From: Mesostigma viride
Taxonomy: Eukaryota; Streptophyta; Mesostigmatophyceae; Mesostigmatales; Mesostigmataceae
Reading direction: 5' to 3'
Assembly (NCBI GenBank): GCA_009746045.1
Contig: RPFO01000080.1
Coordinates: 4,877,556-4,937,555, forward strand
DNA length: 60,000 nt
Shown here piece by piece: positions 1-11,025 of this stretch. Below the pieces are notes generated by a model, which saw only the letters and a program-made list of their open reading frames with translations, was not told where the DNA came from and ran no database searches. Within the stretch, counting starts at the first letter, position 1, and every line of letters starts with the position of its first letter. The translations under genes were made by a program, and so were the position numbers.

Positions 1-1765
1 TACGCACGCTGATTGGGAGAGTGGGTGGCGATGCCGTCCATGCGGCCCAGATGTTAATGAGCCACGTCCAAACCCCAGGGAGATTACAGTAAAGAAACCT
101 GTGCTCAATGGTTTCACTAGGGTGCGTGCACAGGCATGATGCATCATGACCAAAACGCTCGTGGAGCATGGCGCAGACCCCTATCGCCCTATGCATCAAA
201 AGGTGTTGTACATCAGTGGCCCTGCGGTCCACGAGAGGGTGGTCTACCGCCAGGGTAATCATCTTAACCCAAGTGTAGCCCGGCCAATGTATTCCCCAGC
301 GGGCTCGGCCCGGGTGGGGCTGATGGTACATATGCAACAAGATATCATAACCCCAATCTGCGGTGTACTCAAAGATACATTTGCTGGTTCTGATGTCCCC
401 CTTGGTTAAGACCCATCCAAATTCAACCGGGTCCAGATGTAGTAGATCGAGCCGTGTGTTGCCCACGTGTAGCCATGTAATGCTCTCAACCGGGGATAAT
501 GGGTCCGGCTGGATCATGCAAGATCTTGGCACAGACCATGGGACTACGCGTATGCGGTGACACTGGGAAGCTGGCGTGTACGCATATAAGGTGGATAGTT
601 GATACAGACACCCATTGTGGCCAGAAATAGCGTCCAGCAGTTGTAGTTGGAGCCCCTCAGGTGGCAGAACCGTCACGACTAAACCCTTGCACGCAGGCGT
701 GACTCCGTCGGCGTAGAAGCTAACCCAGTCGCCGGTTATAATTGGCTTGCGTGGGGCAGTCATCAATGCATGCCACGCCGCTGGTATCGCACTTATAAGA
801 GTTTGCCACGCTTGCAGGGAGGGCATGTGGGAGACCCAAGTGCTGACCTCGTCGTAGCTGAGCCGTCGGTACGCAGCGCCGTGCCCCAGGTAGAGGTCCA
901 GCACCCTGACAATCGGCGGTGACGCGCGCAGAAAGCCATCATACGGGTTGTGTCCGTGGAGAGTGCCCAGGGGCTTGTTAGTAGCGTCTGTGATTAAGTC
1001 ATTAAAAAAGAGTGGCTGCCGTGCCACCTCCTCTCTAGTAGTAGGAAAGACTAGGCGACCCGGCTTGAGCTTATTGTAACCTGTCCATATGCGCTGCCAA
1101 TACCATGGGAGTCCTTTGTACGAAATAAGGGTGCTGCCCAGTATGCCCGCCCCCAGTTGCCACGAGGTGCCACTAGCATGGGTGGAAAGAGAGGCTAGCG
1201 TTTCACGTGCAAGCATGCAGCCAGGGTGTGTGTTAACGCCCATAAAAACGGATATCACTTGTTTAGCATACAGCGACCACAGACGCCATTGTATGTTGTG
1301 GAGCCCGAGGCCCCCGTGCACCCATGACATGAAGGACATCTCTCTGTTGATCCATCCGTGGACCGTGTGGGAGATTAAGCCTTTCTGTTTCCAGACAAAA
1401 TTGCTGCCAAGGCGTTGGATGAGCTGTGTGGTGGCATCATTGGGTGGGTGTGCTTGGCAATAATACAAGACCTTAGAGAACAACAGTTGGTTGACGATCA
1501 GGGTTCGCCCTCGTAGGCTCATGCGGTGGACGGCCCCCCAGCGCCCTGCGGTAAGGAGAACGCCTGCAAGCTTGCCCACGTGGTTGGTTTCATCATACAT
1601 GAAAGAACGTTGTTCAGCCAAGCGTCCCTCGGGTGTGCAGCCGATGGGACAATTGTGCAAAAGGTGGTGATCCCCCGGCTTGACCCAGGTCACAGCCAGG
1701 TTGGGGAGGGCGTAGCGTAGGGTGTTGGTTTTGCCGATATGCAGTCCCGTGGACTTGAGCACATT
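1..1765 (-). mobile_element. LINE copy A, 5'-truncated, broken ORF2 (C-terminal half)
   Basis: Read on the minus strand, this stretch matches the C-terminal half of the LINE ORF2 found on the plus strand at about 44250-46100 (copy B). Both contain the stretches around 181-300 and 45687-45878, which give the same order of conserved residues on the non-coding strand. The 5' end is truncated: the match stops near 1765, where copy B still has upstream reverse transcriptase, so the catalytic YVDD block is absent. The 3' end lies outside the window. No long minus-strand ORF survives, so it is a dead fragment. The sequence beyond 1765 is a dispersed repeat whose paralogue sits at 3907-4060, and the junction is therefore clean. 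Identification as the same LINE family is firm; exact ends are approximate. Confidence 0.75.
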
Positions 1766-1877
1766 GCACCTCTACTAGTATTAGACTTGTATTAGAATGT
1801 AGTAGAACTTAGTAGAATCGAATCAAAGTAGTAAGATTCTTTTAGATCATGAGCCCTGGATTGGTCGGACCCCAATC

Positions 1878-3792
1878 TTAAGGGGACTCGGCGCGGCGAA
1901 TTTTTTCCGCGCCAAAAAAATTCCGCGGTACCCTCCGTACCGTGAAAAGTGGGTGCACGGTGCGCGCACCCCTTGCGGAAGTGGCCATGGCGACTGCTTT
2001 TAGACGAAACGTGACAAATCTGGCTCGCGGAAAGCAGAAAAAATGCTCGATTGTTGGAGAAAATTAGTTACTGATTCTACTTTATGGTGGGATGGTTGCG
2101 ATCTATAATGTCGTGGGCTTTTTTTCTTTACCATCGGCAGGGGGGGTCCGGCCTGAATTTCTGTCGGGATGAATAAAGTATAATGGATGCCTGCAGGTGT
2201 GATTGTCGATTGTTGCCAGTTTTGATGGTCCTAATGGAAGCTAGTTTAATGATGTTTCTAAAGCCGTAAAAATTCCCGCTGCTATCCTTACCTTTCCCGT
2301 CATTTTGCGGTAAGATAACATTAGGCCTGCGCGATGCGCGCCCGACCTCTCCATGAAAGGGTGGCCTTTCTTGTGCGCCTGGGCACGAATAAATGCCCGT
2401 TATGGTACGTTCTTGTATTAAACGTCCTAAGATAGCGCTTTCCTGCTTTCTTAGCTCGTTGAGCGTAAGCTTTTTGCCTTCTTTCCGGCCAGATGCAGCC
2501 ATGAACTTGCGGGTCCTGGCGCTGCATCGCTAGATTCCTGGATGTTTTTTAGCAAGTTCGTCTGTGACGTGGCTGGCTTGCTGCAGCGCGTGGCCCACAA
2601 CCTGTCGGGAAGGTGTAATGCTTTTATTTACATGCTTCTCTGAAATTTCTTTTGCTTTATAGACAGTTGTGTTCGAGGAAATTCACGCGGTCTTCCTAAG
2701 CAGCGGCATCATTTTCCCCAGACACTGACGAGCTGGCACCTGTCTCCTAAAGAAAGTGGCTCGTCCTTGTTAGAAAGGAGGCAGTGTGCATTTTGCGGGA
2801 CACAATGCTTTGGTGGCACATGCGTCAGGTAGGTTGTTCCAATGGTCTCTTCACCTTTCCCACTGAGTAAATGATAGCCTTTGTCATGCTAACCAGAGCA
2901 GCTAGCCACAGGTTGGCTGGATAAAAAGTCAGCTTATTTTCTCTTTATATACTGCATGTGTGGTCCTCCACATGTCCGGCTTGTTGGGCATTTTGGAACA
3001 GGGTTTTTAATGTGTTGTTGGGTGGAACAACTTGGTTGTTGGCACAAAATCGCACATTATTAGCCTGAGATAGGCATGACATATGCTGCTCAGGCGTGTC
3101 GTCCTACCAGCCTTGTTGATAAGGGTAGACTCACAAGGCTGGCTGTGCCGATGGAGGGGTGGGGCGTATGACGCTCCGGACATCCTCCTCACACTCCGTG
3201 ATCAAAGTGGGCATGTTTTTGGGTGTCTAGGGTAGCAAAACAGATGTCATTTTGGCTCAGCACTAGCTCAATTCTCTTTTAGCGTCTACCCAGGTGGCAT
3301 CACAGGAAAATCAATAACTTGAGCTACGCTTGTCAGAATGAGCTCAAATTTTGGCAGTGTGTTTCCCCCCACTCAGTGGAATTTAAAATGTATGGATGAC
3401 CCAATCTGATGTGTTAATGATTTGATTTATTTTTTTTTGCTAAAAAAAGTACCCATTTTGCGGGAAAATTAATAACTCAAACAAATGTGACCATTTTGGC
3501 CATGTAAATAGCCCAGCTTTTAAAAAAGTGGGGGAACTTTGCAGAAATGTATGGGCAGGTCATTTAGACAAGTGGTTTGTCTTGGGCAAAATATCTCATA
3601 AATAGCGTCTTTTTCTATTTTTAGCTCGCCACCGGTGCGTGGTTGGGGGTAGTACCCCCAACAAGTGGTGGTATGAATGTCCAAACATCATATTTATGGT
3701 ACCCAATCATCACTAGATGGTTCCCATGTGCATTGGAACTGATACTCACTAAAGTCTGTTTTTCAGGCTTTTGGACGTGCGAGTCCCCTTAA
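1878..3792. mobile_element. piggyBac-like non-autonomous DNA transposon (TTAA target duplication)
   Basis: Bases 1882-1890 read GGGGACTCG and bases 3780-3788 read its exact reverse complement, CGAGTCCCC. TTAA flanks both ends at 1878-1881 and 3789-3792. A TTAA duplication with short inverted ends beginning in a G/C run is the hallmark of piggyBac-type insertion (Kolobok and Sola3 also target TTAA). The flanks, once joined at TTAA, resemble the repeat at 4012-4050, which has TTAA at 4028-4031 and no insert, so an empty-site paralogue is present. The 1.9-kb interior has no recognisable transposase. A 124-codon minus-strand ORF at 2128-2502 is rich in basic residues but matches nothing I know. 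Confidence 0.8.
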
Positions 3793-3906
3793 ACGTGTGT
3801 GTGGGGGGTGTACTTTACAGTATTCCAGTCCCGCTGTGTATGTACACTGACCCCCCCTTTGGTATTTTAAGATTCTCAGTTGAAGATCATGAGACCCTGG
3901 ACCTTG

Positions 3907-4060
3907 ACCTCTAATAGTACAGTATTATAATTGTAGTATAATGTAGTAGAACTTCTTATTATCGAATCACAGTTCGAATTAAGATTCTTTAAGATCGTGA
4001 GCCCTGGATTGGTCGGACCCCTTTCTTAAACATCAAGGGGGGGGTGTAAGCCTGGGGCGC
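3907..4060. repeat. Dispersed repeat copy 2 (empty site of the TTAA element)
   Basis: This stretch repeats 1766-1881 joined to about 3793-3850. Both copies share GTAGTAGAACTT, then GAATC, AAGATTCTTT, and GAGCCCTGGATTGGTCGGAC, followed by TTAA and a G-rich GGGGGGTGTA. A third, partial copy of the AAGATTCT...GATCATGAG part lies at about 3870-3900. In copy 1 the TTAA is split by the 1.9-kb transposon; in copy 2 it is intact. Confidence 0.8.
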
Positions 4061-6175
4061 CCCAACAAGATCTTCATGCGGCGCGGCGTCAACGCAAATT
4101 TGATCGTGTGGCGACGGCAGCAGCCAGCAAGACTGGTGAGCAGGGTAATTCAGATGGTAATTTCCGGGTAAATGGGTTTTTTTTATGAACCAATTCAGCT
4201 GGTAATTCGCTTCGAATAGCCCCTGAGTAGCCATCAAGTTCTACTGTACATGTATTGTACATGTATTGTAAACCGGAAACTCATGAGTGCTACAGTACTG
4301 TATCATATATCGATGTGTGCCTGTATGGTCGCTTACGCTGTTGCCGCTGCCATTAATTAATTAATTACCTCCGTGGGGACTGGATATGTAACACATATCC
4401 CTGAGAAGGGGCCGCTTCCATGCCAAGTGGGAACGTGCTTTTGTCCAGGTTCGGGGATTCTCAGTTGTGGACTGCGAGTGTGTTTTGTAGCGTGATTGGG
4501 AGGTTACATAATGCACATGTACTGCTTGATTGGGGCGTTTCATCAACTTTCTCGCTTTATCGACTAGCTATTGGGATCAGGCCATCAATGGACCCAGTAG
4601 GACTGCAGCAGTTTGGCCGCAAACGAAACAGTATATTAGCGTTACCAAGCCACAATTTCAACGAACAAGGCTAGACATTGCCATCTCCATTCATATCCAT
4701 CATCCTGAACTACTCGAAAACGCGGATAAGACAACGGCAGGCTCGAGCTGCCATGGTCCGGATTCTCCAGATTTCCGGCCTGCGATGGTTAGTCTCATTT
4801 ATATTATGCTGAAAGCAGATGGTCGGCTGCTGACTGCCGCGTTTCATCCGCATGTCACTGGTCTTCAATAACGCAACCAACAGTCATCACGATGCAAGCA
4901 TTTTCTGTCCTAAGGTAACATCAGCCATTCGCAATATCTTCTAGTCTAGGTGTTGGTGGGGTAATATCTATCAGCATCATTTATGTATGATTACAAGCGG
5001 GTAATGACATCTTTGTTCTTGGAATAGTAACCCGTTTCAGTCCGTATTGCATGGGGCATCATGCAGCGCCGTTCTCGGAGCCTCTAGCTAGGGCATGCTC
5101 AACTTGTGGAGTGATAGGGCACAATACACCTGGTATAAATGCATAGCTCGAACCAACAAGTGCACCGACACGTGTGCTATGTTGCATAGACGGCTTAGCC
5201 GATCAAATTAGCCCGCACACATCCGTGGCATTGGGAGGGGAAGGCATGGATGGATCGCTGTCAAATACAAGTTTGTCACGGCTGTGCATTGGGGCAGTCA
5301 AACCTGTGTAATTGTCAAGACGAGCCCCCAACAACTAACAAAAAACATTGTTTTTTATATGGCGTCTATCTGGCGATTGGGACATCTTAGTTTGTGACAG
5401 TTGGCTACTGTACCCCCGCAGACAATACCCATGGCCACCCCCAAATAGACAGTCACTACATGTGCAGTATAGCATCATACCCAGGTACCCTACCACAACC
5501 ATGCAGAGACAACTTGCGTCTTCCACCTCTGGCCCCAGCTGATGCCCGGCCATTTGCCGGCTGGCGGCTGCGGGAGAGTAGGAGTGCCTAGTCTCAGTGC
5601 CCCGGCGGAACTGCAGAGGATGAAAGGGGGTATGGGGGGGCTTCTGTCAAGTGAGACAAAAGTTGCCATGAGGGTGTGCCGCGGAGGGCAGATTTATGTG
5701 AAGCTGCGGATGAGCCGAGATTCCGCCGGTCCTAAACATTCCGACCAACCCATGCAAGCTTGCCTCCTGGCTGTTATGAAAACACACTTACCTGGCCCTG
5801 CGTTTTCATAATGCATGCAGCATGACCTGGGCCCTACAATTAGCTCTGTCTCAAACGATCCAAGTTCAAAGTTGAGATGTCACAAAGTCACAACCCAGGC
5901 TGTTATATTGCATGCAAAATCGTTTCGAAGCTGTCTGCGCGCTTGTCAAGCTGGCAAATCTGGTCGATCAGTCATAGCTTGGCTGGGCGGTCCAGTATAG
6001 AGCACACCAGTATGCATACCAGCATGCACGTCAGGAAGGCCGGGCCGGGGTGCACGTCCTTTGAATTCCCATGCAGCCGCCACTATGATCTACGTCCGCA
6101 TGCCCATGCATGGGTGCTGGTCTAAACCAATCTGCTCGGCGAGCAGCTCAGCAGCTGAAGCAAAGCCGCAGCCAG
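4061..6175. other. Gene-free spacer with dispersed repeats
   Basis: No ORF here shows a recognisable domain; the ORFs are short and overlapping on both strands. The stretch at 4369-4425 (CTCCGTGGGG...TATGTAACACATA...CCCTGAGAAGGGGC) recurs at about 51829-51880, so it is a dispersed repeat. A duplicated TACATGTATTG lies at about 4240-4270. A MITE copy lies at 4675-4800. Confidence 0.5.
4675..4800 (+). repeat. MITE family 1, copy 1
   Basis: Shares a core of CATCATCCTGAAC-ACTCGAA-ACGCGGA-AAG-CAGGCTCGAGCT, followed by GGTCCGGATTCTCC and TTTC-GGCCTGCG, with copies at 28448-28590, 38847-38965, 48730-48900 and 58660-58795. This is the most diverged copy: its last block reads GATGGTTAGTCTC where others read GCTGGTTGTCTCCTT. 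Confidence 0.75.
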
Positions 6176-7532
6176 GTGGTTGGTTGGTTGGGTGGGTGGG
6201 TGGGTGGGTGGGTGGGTGGGTGGGTGGGTGGGTGGGTGGGTGGGTGGGTGGGTGGGTGGGTGGGTGGGTGGGTGGGTGGGTGGGTGGGTGGGTGGGTGGG
6301 TGGGTGGGTGGGTGGGTGGGTGGGTGGGTGGGTGGGTGGGTGGGTGGGTGGGTGGGTGGGTGGGTGGGTGGGTGGGTGGGTGGGTGGGTGGGTGGGTGGG
6401 TGGGTGGGTGGGTGGGTGGGTGGGTGGGTGGTGGGTGGGTGGGTGGGTGGGTGGGTGGGTGGGTGGGTGGTGGGTGGGTGGGTGGGTGGGTGGGTGGGTG
6501 GTGGGTGGGTGGGTGGTGGGTGGGTGGGTGGGTGGGTGGGTGGGTGGGTGGGTGGGTGGGTGGGTGGGTGGGTGGGTGGTGGGTCGGTGGGTGGGTGGGT
6601 CGGTGGGTGGGTGGGTCGGTGGGTGGGTGGGTCGGTGGGTGGGGGTGGGTGGTGGGTGGGTGGGTGGGTGGTGGGTGGTGGGTGGGTGGGTGGGTGGGTG
6701 GGTGGGTGGGTGGGTGGGTGGGTGGGTGGGTGGGTGGGTGGGTGGGTGGGTGGGTGGGTGGGTGGGTGGGTGGGTGGGTGGGTGGGTGGGTGGGTGGGTG
6801 GGTGGGTGGGTGGGTGGGTGGGTGGGTGGGTGGGTGGGTGGGGGTGGGGCGGTGGGTGGGTGGGTGGGTGGGTGGGTGGGTGGGTGGGTGGGTGGGTGGG
6901 TGGGGCTGTCGGTGGGGCGGTGGGGCGGTGGGCGGTGGGGCGGTGGGGCGGTGGGGCGGTGGGGCGGTGGGGCGGTGGGGCGGTCAGTGGGGCGGTGGGG
7001 CGGTGGGGCGGTACGTGGGGCGGTGGGCGGTGGGGCGGTGGGGCGGTGGGGCGGTGGGGCGGTGGGCGGTACGTGGGGCGGTACGTGGGGCGGTGGGGCG
7101 GTGGGGCGGTGGGGCGGTGGGGCGGTGGGGCGGTGGGGCGGTGGGGCGGTGGGGCGGTGGGGCGGTGGGGCGGTGGGGCGGTGGGGCAGTGGGGCGGTGG
7201 GGCGGTGGGGCGGTGGGGCGGTGGGGCGGTATGGCGGTGGGGCGGTGGGGTGGTGGGCGGTGGGGCGGTGGGGCGGTGGGGCGGTGGGGCGGTGGGGCGG
7301 TGGGGCGGTGGGGCGGTGGGGCGGTGGGGCGGTGGGGCGGTGGGGCGGTGGGCGGTGGGGCGGTGGGGCGGTGGGGCGGTGGGGCGGTGGGGCGGTGGGG
7401 CGGTGGGTGGGTCGGTCGGTCGGTCGGTCGGTCGGTCGGTCGGTCGGTCGGTCGGTCGGTCGGTCGGTCGGTCGGTCGGTCGGTCGGGCGGGCGGGCGGT
7501 CGGGCGGTCGGTCGGTCGGTTGGTCGGTTGGT
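6176..7532 (+). repeat. 1.36-kb G-rich array: (GGGT)n, (GGGGCGGT)n, (GGTC)n
   Basis: Three adjoining blocks: GGGT units from about 6176 to 6905 with occasional slipped GGT or GGTC variants; GGGGCGGT-type units from about 6906 to 7405; then GGTC units to about 7530. All three frames stay open only because no unit contains a stop, giving Trp-Val-Gly-Gly or Ala-Val-Gly-Arg polymers that are not genes. The plus strand is almost unbroken in runs of three or four G at short spacing, so it could fold into G-quadruplexes. It is not a canonical green-algal telomere repeat (TTTAGGG type). Confidence 0.97.
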
Positions 7533-8587
7533 TGCTAATGTAGAGAATCCTAACTTACTCTAGTACTTGAGCAGCAAAGCGCCCCTTCCTCCTGGGGGGG
7601 GGGGGCTTGCCCACAGGGGCTGGCGTGTGAGCCTGGACAGTGGTCTGCCACCTCTTCTTGTTCTGCATAGCAGTCAAAGCAAGAGAGAGGCGGAGGAAAT
7701 GCGGTGTTCAACAGCTGAACTGGGACCACTAGGTCAGCTAGCAGCCGTGCTGTGTATGGTTCATGGCTGCAGGTTTACCAATCTTTCTGGGGTTGTCCTT
7801 GGGGCCAGGCCAGGTCAGGATGTGCTGCCCTGGCTGGCCAAGCCTGGCAGGCCAGACCGAGGGCGGCGTCGACGTCCGACTGGTGCAAGCAAGATGTCCT
7901 ACGAAGGCTATCCTACATTGCCTAATCTTCGTCCGAAATGCGGAGCATGCCGTGATACAAATACTCTAAAGACCTAGTACTGTCGATGCGAAATCCTACA
8001 TTCAGGACCTGTCGAAGCATCCGGGTAACCGTGCCGACATCCAGCGGGGTGACCAGCGTGTTCGTCAGCGTCCATGCCTCGGCGCCCTAGGGGAGCACCG
8101 CGTGAGGACTGGTCAGGACCTTGAAGAGCACTCGCTGGCGGCCGGCCTCTCCCAGGTCCTTCGAGTGCCAGTAGGGGGCGAACAGAGCCTGGCCCATGCC
8201 AGGCCGATGCGGATGTCCACGTCACGTCGGCGGTGTCGGGAAGCGTGCTCCCCAGCAGTAATTGAAGCGATCAAGGAAGTGGACCTCGATCCGTTCCATC
8301 AATGAGTATACAATCTAACTAGAGATAACTATTCCTGGACGCATGGCGATCCAACGCCGTGGAAGGACTAACAAGTTGTCTGGGAGGAAAGACGTGAATC
8401 GACCGCGGGAGCCGCGAGGCTAGCCATCTGTAAAGGAAGACCTGCATGGAGGGAGAAACATGGTAACAAACCAATAAAGTTTGTAGGGAAAAAGAAAACA
8501 CCAACCAAAACTAAGAAGGAACTGAAAAGAGAACACATACAAGAAGGGGTTAAAAGAAAAAGTAAGAAAGTATACATTAAAAGTGAA
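7533..8587. other. Spacer between two microsatellite arrays; no gene recognised
   Basis: Short ORFs occur on both strands (for example 7567-7977 plus and 7974-8225 minus), but none shows a family motif, signal peptide or splice pattern I can support. A G12 run lies at about 7596-7607. Confidence 0.4.
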
Positions 8588-9232
<645 letters not shown>

Positions 9233-9328
9233 ATGCAAATAATAATAGCAATAATAAATATAAAGAAAAAGTAACCAGGAATTAACACGAACGAGCTTGG
9301 GGAAATGGGCCGAAACAAGCAGAATTTA

Positions 9329-9990
9329 CTAGCTGACCTCATTTATGCCGACGACATCACGCTCATCGAGAAGCCGGAGTCTGCCCATGCAACTTTGGCT
9401 GGACTGCCTGGCGCTCGAGGCCGTTTGGGCGGTTGGTCTAGAAATTAGCCCGGCCCAAAACGGAGGCCCTGGCCCTCGGCATGGCAGGGCCCCCACCCAT
9501 GCACACTCCGCCTCTTACACGACACCGAGGTCAACCACCCCGACTTCAGGCCGCTTCAAGTTGCTCGGCAGTTGGCTTCCCGACTGCGAGGACGACCTAG
9601 CTGACGACTCGGATTGGCATGGCGTGGGCGCAACTCCATGACCACCGCCGCTGGTGTAGCAACCCCGCCCAACCCCGGATCGTCAAGCGTGACCTCTTCA
9701 AGGTCGTCATTCTGACGATCCTGACCTACGTCACCGAGACCTGGACACTGATGCAGGAGCTGGAGAAACGACTCGACGGCAACGTCATCACCAAGATGCT
9801 GCGCGCAAGGCCCTTAACATCCCCTTTGGTTTGCACATTAGTAATGAGGATTTGTACGCTGATTTGCCCTATAGTTTCCAACATTATTAGGCACAGGCGC
9901 CTGGGCCTAGCCAGGCACCTGGCCCGCACAGATCAGATAGACACATCAGATAGACTAGCTGGCACCAAGCCCGCCCAGCCTGGGCGCTCT
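9329..9990 (+). pseudogene. LINE reverse transcriptase remnant (frameshifted)
   Basis: From 9329 the frame reads LADLIYADDITLIEK, in which the reverse transcriptase catalytic YADD is encoded at 9343-9354 in the usual setting. After a frame change, the region around 9555-9640 gives FKLLGSWLPDCEDD, and from 9619 it gives a stretch with RIVKRDLFKVVILTILTY, then TETWTLMQELEKRL and MLRAR. This order (YADD, F-K-LGS, A-A-L, K-LF, Y-ETW-L, L-R) is the post-catalytic thumb and connection region typical of non-LTR retrotransposons. At least two frameshifts separate the pieces, and the finger domain is missing. It is a different LINE lineage from the one at 41087-46507, which has YVDD. Confidence 0.75.
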
Positions 9991-10071
9991 GTCCTCACCT
10001 GCCCCAGCTAGGCCGCGCGCGGCAGGGCCGCCACGTACCGTGGGCTTTTCGTGATAGACTCGGCATGGACA

Positions 10072-11025
10072 TGTGCTACACTAGACGTGACGCGCTCACA
10101 CCCGGGCAGCCTCCTGGTTTGTCTGTACTATGGAGGCAGATCGATGGTACGCAATGAGGATAGATGGCAAGTAGTGATGAAGGATCTCGACCACCCCCAA
10201 ATCTGTGGGGGCTCCGCGTGTGACCGCATATGGCATTCATAGGGATTCGGGCCGCGGTGCCCACAACCCTGTAACTAGGACCTAGATAGCTTACACCATC
10301 CATTCCATCCCATGTTCCCCTCCCACTGAGGACTTATGCTCACGTGACGCAGTCACATGTCTATTAATTAATTAATTAACACGAATTTTATTTGTATAGT
10401 TTCTATAACTATTTGTATAGTTACTTAATTAATTATTTGTATAGTTCACCAGTATCACAAAGGAACAGGGGCACAAGCTAGTATCACTTCCGCTTGTCCA
10501 GCACCCGACGCCTGAAGTCCTCAGCCAGCTGCTTCATTGCCCGTATCTCCTTATCCAGCGCTCGAAACACCTTCTCCATGCGCTAGCTTGATACGCGCCT
10601 CCGGCTCCCGCCGCATCCACACCGCCTTGACCTGCGCCGCCGTGCTCGCATGCGCCTCCCGGTCGCAGCTCCTGGTTTGTCTGTACTATGGAGGCAGATG
10701 GTACGCAAGGATAGATGGCAAGTAGTGATCGTGAAGGAGACCACCCCCAATTCTGTGGGGGCTCCGCGTGTGACCGCATATGGCATTCATAGCGATTCGG
10801 GCCGCGGTGCCCACAACCCTGTAACTAGGACCTAGATAGCTTACACCATCCATTCCATCCCATGTTCCCCTCCCACTGAGGACTTGTGCTCACGTGACGC
10901 AGTCACATGTCTATTAATTAATTAATTAATTAATTAATTAATTAATTAATTAATTACGAATTTAAATACGAATTTTATTTGTATAGTTCACCAGTATCAC
11001 AAAGGAACAAGGGCACAAGCTAGTA
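10072..11025. repeat. Tandem duplication of the ELL 3' flank
   Basis: The two units run from about 10108 to 10490 and from about 10668 to 11025. Both begin CTCCTGGTTTGTCTGTACTA, pass through the same GGGGGCTCCGCGTGTGACCG, and end in (ATTA)n followed by AATTTTATTTGTATAG. In the second unit the ATTA run has expanded (10913-10957). On the ELL strand the second unit carries AATAAA at 10974-10979, about 47 bases past the stop, a plausible poly(A) signal. Confidence 0.88.
10489..10665 (-). pseudogene. Duplicated tail of ELL (3' end fragment)
   Basis: Copies the last roughly 58 codons of the ELL coding sequence (11026-11205) with a small insertion near 10587 and another near 10607 that break the frame. 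It is part of a tandem duplication of about 560-590 bases: the sequence at 10108-10490 downstream of this tail recurs at 10668-11025 downstream of the intact ELL stop codon. The copied piece ends inside ELL codons, abutting the next unit directly. It has no promoter or start of its own. Confidence 0.88.

Noticed and set aside
6176-6905. GGGT array considered as telomeric repeat
   Set aside because: The unit is not a known telomere unit and the array is internal with diverging blocks.
6061-7563. 500-codon Trp-Val-Gly-Gly ORF
   Set aside because: Open in all three plus frames because the G-rich repeat has no stop; no unique flanking coding sequence.
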